Shown: positions 1 through 6,393 of the stretch, piece by piece
How the letters are laid out: each line of letters starts with the position of its first letter
Position numbering within the stretch: position 1 is the first letter of the stretch
Source of the DNA: Ignavibacteriaceae bacterium
Lineage (GTDB): Bacteria > Bacteroidota > Ignavibacteria > Ignavibacteriales > Ignavibacteriaceae
Assembly (NCBI GenBank): GCA_026193755.1
Contig: JAPHUI010000035.1
Coordinates: 1 to 12,296, forward strand
Direction: 5' to 3'
Length of the DNA stretch: 12,296 nucleotides
Position numbers and translations under genes: made by a program
The notes under the pieces: model-generated
What the model was told of the DNA's origin: nothing
Databases searched by the model: none
What the model saw: the letters and a program-made list of their open reading frames with translations, nothing else

Positions 1-1
1 A

Positions 2-262
2 AACTTAAAAAAATATGCAGTACTTAATTGTTCATTACTTCTAATTTTGAATTCGATAATTATACCTTTGCGTAATAGTTACAAGCTTGGAGCAATAAAC
101 AATTATGTGCCTAATGTTATTGACTTAATAGACCCTGCCTTACTATTAATATTATTCCTCTGGATTGCGGGAACTATTTTTTTCTTCTATAAAAAACATA
201 TACATCCAGTTTTAATATTAATTACTCTTGTTACTGTAATACTTTTCTTTTTCTTTAAATAG
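2..262 (+). CDS. C-terminal end of an unidentified membrane protein (partial)
   Basis: The reading frame is open from base 2 to the TAG at 260-262, so this is probably the last 86 residues of a longer gene that begins outside the window. A TTG at 47 could be read as a start, but nothing marks it as one. Two hydrophobic segments are clear: one around IDPALLLILFLWIAGTIFFF, then, after a short YKKHIH basic turn, HPVLILITLVTVILFFFF running to the C-terminus. A third hydrophobic stretch lies at the extreme left (VLNCSLLLIL). The protein is therefore very likely an inner-membrane protein with several helices. I recognise no family. It is convergent with the phosphatase gene on the other strand, with only 10 bp between the two stop codons. 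Confidence 0.55.
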   Translation, partial: NLKKYAVLNCSLLLILNSIIIPLRNSYKLGAINNYVPNVIDLIDPALLLILFLWIAGTIFFFYKKHIHPVLILITLVTVILFFFFK

Positions 263-272
263 AAATGATGTC

Positions 273-1037
273 TTAACTATTTAAAATTGAAATTACCATT
301 GAATGAATTCCTTTAGAAGCAGCAACTATGCTTTTCCCTTTAATAGGATCATTTCCATTGTAATCGGTTATAATTCCCCCTGCCCCTCTTATTATAGGAA
401 TTAAAGGAAGCGAGTCCCACGGTGACATTATCGGGTCAACCATAATATCAGCAAATCCTGTTGCAAGCAGATAGTAACCGTAGCAATCACCCCAGTTACG
501 GTACAGTTTCACATTCTTTATTAACTGATCAAATTTGTCTTTGTTTTGATATTTTTCAATGTTAAGATGGTCAGTGGTCAGAAGAATAGCATCATTCAGA
601 TTATTATGATCTCTTACCGCAGTTTGTTCTCCGTTAATCTTTGTTTCAACATTATCTCCTATTAAAAAATCATTTAAGATTGGGTGATTATAAACGCCCA
701 GTAGAGGTTTACCGTCCTTTAATAAACCAATTAAAGTCCCAAAACTATAAGCTCCACATATAAAGCTTTTTGTTCCATCAATAGGATCCAAAATCCATGT
801 ATATTCAGCATCCTGATTAGTTACTCCAAACTCTTCTCCGACGATTCCGTGGTCAGGGAAATGCTTTGAAATCATCTCTCGCATGATCTCTTCAGCTTTT
901 TTATCCGCTATAGTTACAGGAGAGTTGTCATCTTTTGATTCAACAGATATTCTTGTCCTAAAATATTGCCTGATAATTTGAGCACTTGCTTGAGCAAGCA
1001 CTTTACAAAAATTTTTGAATTCAATTAGCTCATTCAT
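273..1037 (-). CDS. hisN: Histidinol-phosphatase-like enzyme, inositol monophosphatase family
   Basis: A 254-residue protein of normal length for the IMPase superfamily, Mg-dependent phosphatases of the cytosol. Visible motifs from the ATG at 1037 are: SPVTIAD (39-45), GEEFG (67-71), the metal-binding DPIDGT (84-89) and WDSLPLIPIIRGAGG with the WD pair at 207-208. The stretch NWGDCYGYYLLATG (181-194) resembles the HisN-type histidinol-phosphate phosphatases rather than classical inositol monophosphatases. That points to dephosphorylation of L-histidinol phosphate in histidine synthesis. No other his gene is visible here, so the substrate is inferred, and inositol phosphate or a nucleotide such as PAP remain possible. 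An in-frame TTG at 1106 would add 23 hydrophobic and basic residues that the family does not have, so I prefer 1037, although neither start has a Shine-Dalgarno sequence. The gene is divergent from the tRNA-Ser. Confidence 0.85.
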   Translation of the reverse strand: MNELIEFKNFCKVLAQASAQIIRQYFRTRISVESKDDNSPVTIADKKAEEIMREMISKHFPDHGIVGEEFGVTNQDAEYTWILDPIDGTKSFICGAYSFGTLIGLLKDGKPLLGVYNHPILNDFLIGDNVETKINGEQTAVRDHNNLNDAILLTTDHLNIEKYQNKDKFDQLIKNVKLYRNWGDCYGYYLLATGFADIMVDPIMSPWDSLPLIPIIRGAGGIITDYNGNDPIKGKSIVAASKGIHSMVISILNS

Positions 1038-1086
1038 TTTGATTGTGATTTTAATGAAAGATAATTGGAAAATTAACAAAAATTTC

Positions 1087-1118
1087 TTTGTGCGGAGGAT
1101 CAACAATTCCTATATTTA
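1087..1118 (+). promoter_or_regulatory. Bacteroidota-type promoter of tRNA-Ser
   Basis: TTTG at 1087-1090 is followed after exactly 20 bases by TATATTTA at 1111-1118. The known Bacteroidota consensus is TTTG, 19-21 bases, then TAnnTTTG, and only the last base differs here. The tRNA begins 21 bases after the -7 box, which leaves a short leader of roughly 15 nt. Position, spacing and lack of any other gene to serve on this strand make the assignment good. Confidence 0.65.
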
Positions 1119-1139
1119 CAGCCCAAAATAAGGAAAATC

Positions 1140-1226
1140 GGAGAGTTGGCAGAGTGGTTGAATGCGGCGGTCTTGAAAACCGTTAAGGATGCAAGTCCTT
1201 CCGGGGTTCGAATCCCTGACTCTCCG
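1140..1226 (+). tRNA. tRNA-Ser(UGA)
   Basis: An 87-nt cloverleaf. The acceptor stem GGAGAGT (1140-1146) pairs perfectly with ACTCTCC (1219-1225), with discriminator G1226. The anticodon loop CTTGAAA between CGGT and ACCG gives anticodon UGA, reading UCA/UCG serine codons. A long variable arm (AAGGA pairing with TCCTT) is the class II hallmark of serine tRNAs. The T loop is TTCGAAT, closed by a five-pair stem with one G-T pair. The CCA end is not encoded, since the sequence after the discriminator is CAA. It stands alone, without neighbouring tRNAs. Confidence 0.97.
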
Positions 1227-1274
1227 CAATTATTGCCTAACAACAAGTGATATTTAACTTCAGAAAAATTTTTT

Positions 1275-1475
1275 TTAAAAAGTAATTTCAGTTATAAATG
1301 ATAATTGTCTATTGACGACCCGTTTAATATTATAGTAAGCAGATTTTGAGATCTTCTGTTTTTTAATTATCTCTTTGTAGCCACTTCCCCGCCCCCTCAT
1401 CTCCAACACTTTCTCTATAGCGAATGGGGGAATCTTTGGTATTCCAATTCTGCACCCCTACCCCCGATACTTCAT
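1275..1475 (-). pseudogene. Possible remnant ORF with in-frame amber codon
   Basis: Read on the minus strand, an ATG at 1475 is followed by four codons, a TAG at 1458-1460, and then 60 open codons to the TAA at 1275-1277. The open part has a protein-like character: AIEKVLEMRGRGSGYKEI followed by KKQKISKSAYYNIKR. This could be a helix-turn-helix like those at the C-terminus of site-specific recombinases or transposases. It lies 49 bp beyond the 3' end of a tRNA gene, a common home for such elements. Equally, it may be a dispersed non-coding repeat in an AT-rich background, since the + strand of the C-rich patch is open too. No family is recognised. Confidence 0.25.
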
Positions 1476-1484
1476 AATGATCAC

Positions 1485-1516
1485 TTTCCTGGTTATATAT
1501 TTCTTTTACCAGGAAA
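1485..1516. repeat. 9-bp perfect inverted repeat
   Basis: TTTCCTGGT (1485-1493) and ACCAGGAAA (1508-1516) are exact reverse complements separated by 14 AT-rich bases. A further CAC/GTG pairing is possible outside if one base is bulged. No T-tract follows on either strand, so it is not a typical intrinsic terminator. It lies between the pirin stop and the remnant ORF. It could be an operator-like site, an RNA hairpin or an element end; the sequence does not decide. Confidence 0.4.
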
Positions 1517-1579
1517 TGTGTTTATTTGAATGAGGCTGGATGTTTTTATTGATGAGAACAGTGGTTACAAAAAGCACTT

Positions 1580-2596
1580 TTACTTAATTTCTTCACGTCC
1601 GTCAGAATACTTTGCGAATCTTCCCGTCTCACGCGAATGAACATTGTCATATCTCGACCAAGGCCAACCACCAAATTGTGTTCTGCTATAATCGTTAAAT
1701 GCCTGCTGAATTTCTGAAGCAGTATTCATTACAAATGGTCCATGCTGAACAACTGGTTCATTAATTGGTTTCCCCTGAAGTAATAGCAAATATGCATCTT
1801 CATTCCCATTGTCAATTATTACAGGTTGATCAGCCAGAAGATCAATAGAATGATAACTTTCTATTTTAATTCCTGTAATAGTAATTTCAGATCCTTTGTA
1901 AAAATAGAGCGACCTGTTAGCTTCAAGAGACGCAGCGGGCAGTGTCCACTGAGCATTGGCTTCCATCTTTATAAGCCAGATTGCAACGTCATTCTCTGCT
2001 TCATTAGCCCAGGAATCAGGCGCTGGTGCGGGGGCTGATATATCTGCTAATTTTCCAGCAATAAGTGTAACGGAAGTTGTCTTACCATTGTTATCTTTAC
2101 TAGTAACCGTAGGAATGTCCTCTGCCCAGAGCATATTGTAGTATGGCTTTACAAACTTTTTAGCTTTAGGAAGGTTCAGCCAAATCTGAAAAAGTTCTAA
2201 TGGATTGGGTTTGTCTTTCTTAAGGAGCGGAAACATTTCAGCGTGCTGAAGACCCGATCCTGCAGTCATCCATTGAACGTCTCCGTTTCCATATCTACCA
2301 GCCGCTCCGTGTGAATCAGAATGATCAACAAAACCATTCAGTACAACTGTTACTGTTTCAAATCCTCTGTGCGGATGTGCTGGAAATCCAGGGACAACTT
2401 CTCCGTGATACATTCTCCAGCCGTCTTTAGTCGTAAAATCTTGCCCCAGATTTCTTCCTGCCAACGAAGCAGCTGGTCCCAGTTCATCATTACCCTCGGG
2501 ATAATTATCAAGATGATGTACACAAAACAGAAATGGATCTTTAGTCTCCCAGGTAAATCCCAGAGGTTTTATATCGGTTATTAATTTGTTATACAT
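1580..2596 (-). CDS. Pirin family bicupin protein
   Basis: A 338-residue cytosolic protein without a signal peptide. The N-terminal cupin carries the family's four metal ligands: H74 and H76 in FPAHPHRGFETVTVV, and H118 and E120 in SGLQHAEMFP. Their spacing (2, 42, 2) is almost that of human pirin (H56, H58, H101, E103). Relatives such as E. coli YhhW have quercetin 2,3-dioxygenase activity, and others act as redox-sensing partners of other proteins, so the real substrate here is unknown. It is somewhat longer than the usual 230-300 residues, with an extended C-terminus (FGGWPWSRYDNVHSRETGRF). The ATG at 2596 has no clear Shine-Dalgarno sequence. It follows the FadL-like gene by 41 bp on the same strand and is the only non-exported protein of the run, so it may simply be at the end of the same transcript. 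Confidence 0.92.
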   Translation of the reverse strand: MYNKLITDIKPLGFTWETKDPFLFCVHHLDNYPEGNDELGPAASLAGRNLGQDFTTKDGWRMYHGEVVPGFPAHPHRGFETVTVVLNGFVDHSDSHGAAGRYGNGDVQWMTAGSGLQHAEMFPLLKKDKPNPLELFQIWLNLPKAKKFVKPYYNMLWAEDIPTVTSKDNNGKTTSVTLIAGKLADISAPAPAPDSWANEAENDVAIWLIKMEANAQWTLPAASLEANRSLYFYKGSEITITGIKIESYHSIDLLADQPVIIDNGNEDAYLLLLQGKPINEPVVQHGPFVMNTASEIQQAFNDYSRTQFGGWPWSRYDNVHSRETGRFAKYSDGREEIK

Positions 2597-2637
2597 TTTA
2601 TTCTCTGCTTATTAAAAAATTTGAATTTGAAAAGAAT

Positions 2638-4119
2638 TTAAAGTAACTGTGTTACTCCAAAGAAAACATTAAAGTTGTTGTAAATAGTTTTACAGGTTCC
2701 TCGCTGTGTTCCGATCAATACATCTCCTGGCTGTATAGCTTCAGTGGGAAAATTAAATATTTGCGTGAAATCGGAATTAGCCCCATAACTATATTCAATT
2801 CCTAATGCGAGAAATGTATCCTCTGTGCTGTAAGAGGTACCAGCTGTAAAATGATATATGTCAATATCAGTAATTCCAATAAATAAACCATCAATTTTAT
2901 CAAAGTTTGCATTACTAAAATCTGTTCGAGCAGCTACGTAACCCGCAAATTCATTACTCAATTTTTGTTCATAGGCTAATCCGAAATTAAAAACGCTTTT
3001 CATTGAATCATATACTTTTAAGAATTCAGCACTATCTATCGGCCTTGTTCCTGATGGCAAATTTCTGATAAAGTTATCACTCTCAGGTTGAATAACTACA
3101 TAAGTAGAAAGTGGTGCGAACAATTCGCACATAAAATGAATTTTTGATAATTCCGTTAACTGATATTCAATACCTGCAGAAATAGATAAGGGAGTTTTGT
3201 ATGAAGAAGACAAGCCTTCCTGCCTGTCTGATGCAAGAATGTCAATAGGTATAGTTTCATTTGATACACTGTCAATCAAGACAAAAACATTATTTGAAGT
3301 AAAACTTGTGCCGTCAGTTGCTCCACTAGCAAGTTTTAGTGGTAAACTGGGTGTTGTTATTGTTGCTCCTAATTTTAGATTCTCCCATTCAGCAGATATT
3401 CCAAACTTACCTGAAAACCTCACTGCCCAGTAATCAATATCAATATATGTATCAGTAGTTGCTGATCTTTGATAGGTTGTATCCAATGCAGCGTAGGTTT
3501 CATATCTCACCTTGGTTTGATCTCTGTATGCTCCTAATACTGTAAAACCAATTCCTATGTTATCAGATATTCTTTTTGAGTAACCTAGGCAAACCGTTAC
3601 TTCCTGAAGCAACACATCGAACTTACCCTGGTTAATTACAAACTCTTCTCCTTCAAATGCATCCTTGAATCCGGGAAGTGAAGGTGGGCGTGTCGGAATA
3701 ACATCTTTATAACCTTCATAACGTTCTGTTACTCTTACATAAGAATAACTGTTTCCATAAATCATGTAACTAAAGCGATTAAGTGAGTCACCTAAAAAGG
3801 GAAGACTGCCAGCTAATGAAGAAGGGTACAAAGAAACTCTTGTGTATCTTGAATCAATGCCCGGACCGCCACCATTAATAAATCGAAAATCTTTAATTCC
3901 GTAAGCACTAAAACTGAAGCTTAAATTATTTTTACTTAAGAAACTCAATGCACCGGGGTTATAAAATGTAGCGCTGTAATCTCTAACTCCTCCAACAGCA
4001 ATTCCTCCAAGCAGAGCCGTTTTTCCTCCTACTGCTTGATCCCAGTAATGTCTATCTTGAGAATTTATTGAAGTTATTAGAAGAAAGATAAAAATCAGAA
4101 TGATACAACATATTTTCAT
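2638..4119 (-). CDS. FadL/OmpP1-like outer-membrane protein
   Basis: A 493-residue exported protein. Residues 1-20 form a signal peptide (hydrophobic ICCIILIFIFLLITS, cleavage after INS, mature start Gln). The mature N-terminus contains LLGGIAVGGVRDYSATFYNPGALSFL, matching the pattern of the OmpP1/FadL/TodX family, where an NP-containing plug segment precedes a 14-stranded barrel for uptake of long-chain fatty acids and other hydrophobic compounds. The rest alternates polar and hydrophobic residues with many aromatic girdle positions, as expected for barrel strands. The substrate cannot be told. I take the ATG at 4119; a TTG two codons upstream (4125) is also in frame, but neither has a Shine-Dalgarno sequence. 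The gene lies 30 bp after the small barrel gene and 41 bp before the pirin gene. Confidence 0.75.
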   Translation of the reverse strand: MKICCIILIFIFLLITSINSQDRHYWDQAVGGKTALLGGIAVGGVRDYSATFYNPGALSFLSKNNLSFSFSAYGIKDFRFINGGGPGIDSRYTRVSLYPSSLAGSLPFLGDSLNRFSYMIYGNSYSYVRVTERYEGYKDVIPTRPPSLPGFKDAFEGEEFVINQGKFDVLLQEVTVCLGYSKRISDNIGIGFTVLGAYRDQTKVRYETYAALDTTYQRSATTDTYIDIDYWAVRFSGKFGISAEWENLKLGATITTPSLPLKLASGATDGTSFTSNNVFVLIDSVSNETIPIDILASDRQEGLSSSYKTPLSISAGIEYQLTELSKIHFMCELFAPLSTYVVIQPESDNFIRNLPSGTRPIDSAEFLKVYDSMKSVFNFGLAYEQKLSNEFAGYVAARTDFSNANFDKIDGLFIGITDIDIYHFTAGTSYSTEDTFLALGIEYSYGANSDFTQIFNFPTEAIQPGDVLIGTQRGTCKTIYNNFNVFFGVTQLL

Positions 4120-4149
4120 ATTCAACTATTCTATACAAATAAAATATTT

Positions 4150-4716
4150 TTAAAGTGCCAAACCAATTCCAAAAGCGTATTTAAATCCGGTATTCATTCC
4201 TTCTGTTTTGTAAAAGTTTGATTGGTAGTTTGCACCTACATCTATGTTGAGGTTTTCTATTAAATTAATTGTTATGCCGAATCCAACTTGCCAAGCATAC
4301 TTGACCAGAGTTTTATCTTCTTTTTCACCTTCAAGATTTGTATTCTCAAAGAGAATGTTTATCCCGTTCATAAATTGCACGAAGGGCATAAATCTTGAAT
4401 CAATAAAATAGTACCTTTCTCCAATTTCTAATGGTATTATTGTTGAGGTTGCTTCCTGATATTCAACACCATCTTTAAGGGAGTTACTTATGAATCCAGT
4501 TCTCATCATAAGCAAATCATGGTCAGGGAAAGCAAGGCTGTATCCGATATATGCACCTGCTGCTTTGGACCAAACTTCACCAAAGTTGCCAAGGTTTCTT
4601 ATGTACATTCCTTCAAGCATAATCCGGTTTTTTAAATACTTTTCTGATTGAGCAAAACCAGTAACCAATGCCCCGGTGAATAAAACTAACAGTGTAATCA
4701 ATATTAATTTTTTCAT
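4150..4716 (-). CDS. Small outer-membrane beta-barrel protein
   Basis: A 188-residue protein with a classic signal peptide (KKLILITLLVLFTGALVTGFA, then Gln as the mature start). The remainder consists of short amphipathic segments such as NIDVGANYQSNFY and FKYAFGIGLAL, the last ending at the C-terminus like the final strand of a barrel. Length and pattern suit an 8-stranded barrel of the OMP_b-brl type, whose members usually have structural or unknown roles. No catalytic motif is visible. A strong AAGGAG (4724-4729), seven bases before the ATG, fixes the start. Downstream of the DUF3943 gene by 42 bp. Confidence 0.7.
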   Translation of the reverse strand: MKKLILITLLVLFTGALVTGFAQSEKYLKNRIMLEGMYIRNLGNFGEVWSKAAGAYIGYSLAFPDHDLLMMRTGFISNSLKDGVEYQEATSTIIPLEIGERYYFIDSRFMPFVQFMNGINILFENTNLEGEKEDKTLVKYAWQVGFGITINLIENLNIDVGANYQSNFYKTEGMNTGFKYAFGIGLAL

Positions 4717-4758
4717 AATTAAACTCCTTCTTATAAACTTTTTTTCTCATTTAAGAAA

Positions 4759-6354
4759 TTAAATATCAATTATAGCTGTTTTGAAAAAGACTCTGATAAT
4801 AGGATGATTCTTGCTTACATCCGGGAAGTTCTCATAGTAACTATTTCTCCAATATAGTCCTGCACTTACACCAAATGCGAAGTAAGTTGTAAATGGATAT
4901 TGTGCTTCAAGTATTAAAAAGTGAATATGATGTTTTGAATCACTCGGTTCAGTTTGAGTCCAGATCCACGCAGCATAATAAAGCAGGTTAAAGTAACTCC
5001 AGATTCCGTTTTGAATTGATGCATACACCCTTGTTCCGATACCCGGACCAAAATCATAAACTCTTCCTTCAACATCTACATAATAATCATTTGGGGTAGC
5101 ACCCATCAAAATAGTGTTGATTCCTACCTGAGTTATAAGTTCAGTTTTTTCTCCAATCGAAAATCTGGATAATAAATGTGGATAAAGTTGAGTCGTTCCG
5201 AATAAAAATCCTTTATAGGTGGTATCACCCTGGGCGATCTCCTGTTTTATTAAATTATTGTAATTGAAATCAAGATTTACATCGAAACGATTTTTATTCT
5301 TGTCTAATTGCCATCCAAACAAATAACCTGTACTATTAAGTTGAGTCATATGAGGTAATCCTGAAGCAACTACTAAGTTTAAACCAAAGTACTCAAACGG
5401 TTTTTTAGCTTTAAATGGATTTCCATATGCTAATCTTAGGCTGAAAAGCCCTTCCAACTCTTTGTCTCTAAATTCTTTATCTCCGTTTTTATCTATTGTT
5501 CTTGTGCCCGCATCAAATGTTAAAAGAAAATCATCCGGTCGGTTCCATTCAGGATTGGGGAAATTATAACCCATCTCTCCGGAGATTGCTCTGTTGACAC
5601 CCCGAACAGGGTTTATCAAGGTTCCGAAAACTTCAGACCAGAATCTATCAGAACCAGAAGCAGTATTATCAGTAACCATTGAAGAAAGTCTGTAAGTTAT
5701 TTCGCCAAGATTTACCCCACCAACACCGGTGTAAACCCAATCATTAAATGCTGGTCTGAACGTCTCTCCAAAGTACTCCCAAATAGCACTACCTGTTAAC
5801 GCCCACGCCGTCGATTCCCAGAAATCGTACCCATTGGTTCTTCCTGCATTGAAGAATAATGCACCGTGATAAGGATGAGCAAAATTATTTGTCTCAAAAT
5901 TATCACCATCATACTCCCATCCGTGGGAAATATTTCTCCACCAGCTTGCTGATGATACTTTTGCCCAATTATCTGCAGGATCTTCCCAGTGTCTTATCCA
6001 CCTGGCAAGTGCCCAGGGTATGAATTCCAGGATAGCAATTTCTCCTGCACCTACCCAGAAGTGTTTTTCTGATTCCCAGGGCTTGAAGTTGTCATCCATT
6101 ACTTCAGGTGGAAGATTTACAGTTCCCCATTTATTATTAAAGTTTTCTTTGTATGCTAAGCTCTTCATAGTTCCAGAGCCTAATAAATCAGATTGTGTAT
6201 TTGAAGAGAGTAAATAGTTACTATATAATGCTATCTGACCTGGCTCAGTCTGTTTAGTTCCATCCTCTTGGCAGAATCCAGACGAAAGAAATATTAGAAG
6301 CACAAAAATAAGAATATGGATTTTTTGAAAATTTGTTGGTACAAGTTCGTCCAT
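4759..6354 (-). CDS. DUF3943 domain protein, probable outer-membrane protein
   Basis: A 531-residue exported protein with a hydrophobic signal segment at residues 11-28 (cleavage probably after GFC, mature start Gln; the -1 Phe argues against a lipoprotein site). Residues about 95-225 match the DUF3943 region as I remember it: the NNFAHPYHGALFFNAGR stretch (156-172), then TAWALTGSAIWEYFGETFRP and GVNLGEITYRLSS. This family is found in Bacteroidota and proteobacteria and has no established function. The conserved His, Asn and Glu residues may form a site, but that is conjecture. The C-terminal 250 residues (from about 280) read as barrel strands. AGGAG at 6361-6365, six bases before the ATG, supports the start. 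It follows the zinc-hydrolase-like gene by 39 bp, probably in one transcript. Confidence 0.75.
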   Translation of the reverse strand: MDELVPTNFQKIHILIFVLLIFLSSGFCQEDGTKQTEPGQIALYSNYLLSSNTQSDLLGSGTMKSLAYKENFNNKWGTVNLPPEVMDDNFKPWESEKHFWVGAGEIAILEFIPWALARWIRHWEDPADNWAKVSSASWWRNISHGWEYDGDNFETNNFAHPYHGALFFNAGRTNGYDFWESTAWALTGSAIWEYFGETFRPAFNDWVYTGVGGVNLGEITYRLSSMVTDNTASGSDRFWSEVFGTLINPVRGVNRAISGEMGYNFPNPEWNRPDDFLLTFDAGTRTIDKNGDKEFRDKELEGLFSLRLAYGNPFKAKKPFEYFGLNLVVASGLPHMTQLNSTGYLFGWQLDKNKNRFDVNLDFNYNNLIKQEIAQGDTTYKGFLFGTTQLYPHLLSRFSIGEKTELITQVGINTILMGATPNDYYVDVEGRVYDFGPGIGTRVYASIQNGIWSYFNLLYYAAWIWTQTEPSDSKHHIHFLILEAQYPFTTYFAFGVSAGLYWRNSYYENFPDVSKNHPIIRVFFKTAIIDI

Positions 6355-6393
6355 AAGATTCTCCTAATTACATATTAAATATTTATAATTATT

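Larger units (their letters stand above)
1227..1579. other. 353-bp gap between tRNA-Ser and the pirin gene
   Basis: No intact gene is visible. The region is AT-rich except for a C-rich (on +) patch at 1381-1470 with C and G runs, unlike the flanks. It holds a possible gene remnant on the minus strand (1275-1475) and an inverted repeat (1485-1516), listed separately. I found no second copy of the tRNA 3' end that would mark an integrated element. Confidence 0.6.

Noticed and set aside
1038..1106. N-terminal extension of the phosphatase from a TTG at 1106
   Set aside because: It would add 23 residues not found in the family; the ATG at 1037 gives the normal length and starts directly in the first helix region.
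1140..1579. Integration site at the tRNA-Ser 3' end
   Set aside because: I found no repeated copy of the tRNA 3' end and no intact integrase in the window, so an att site is not supported.
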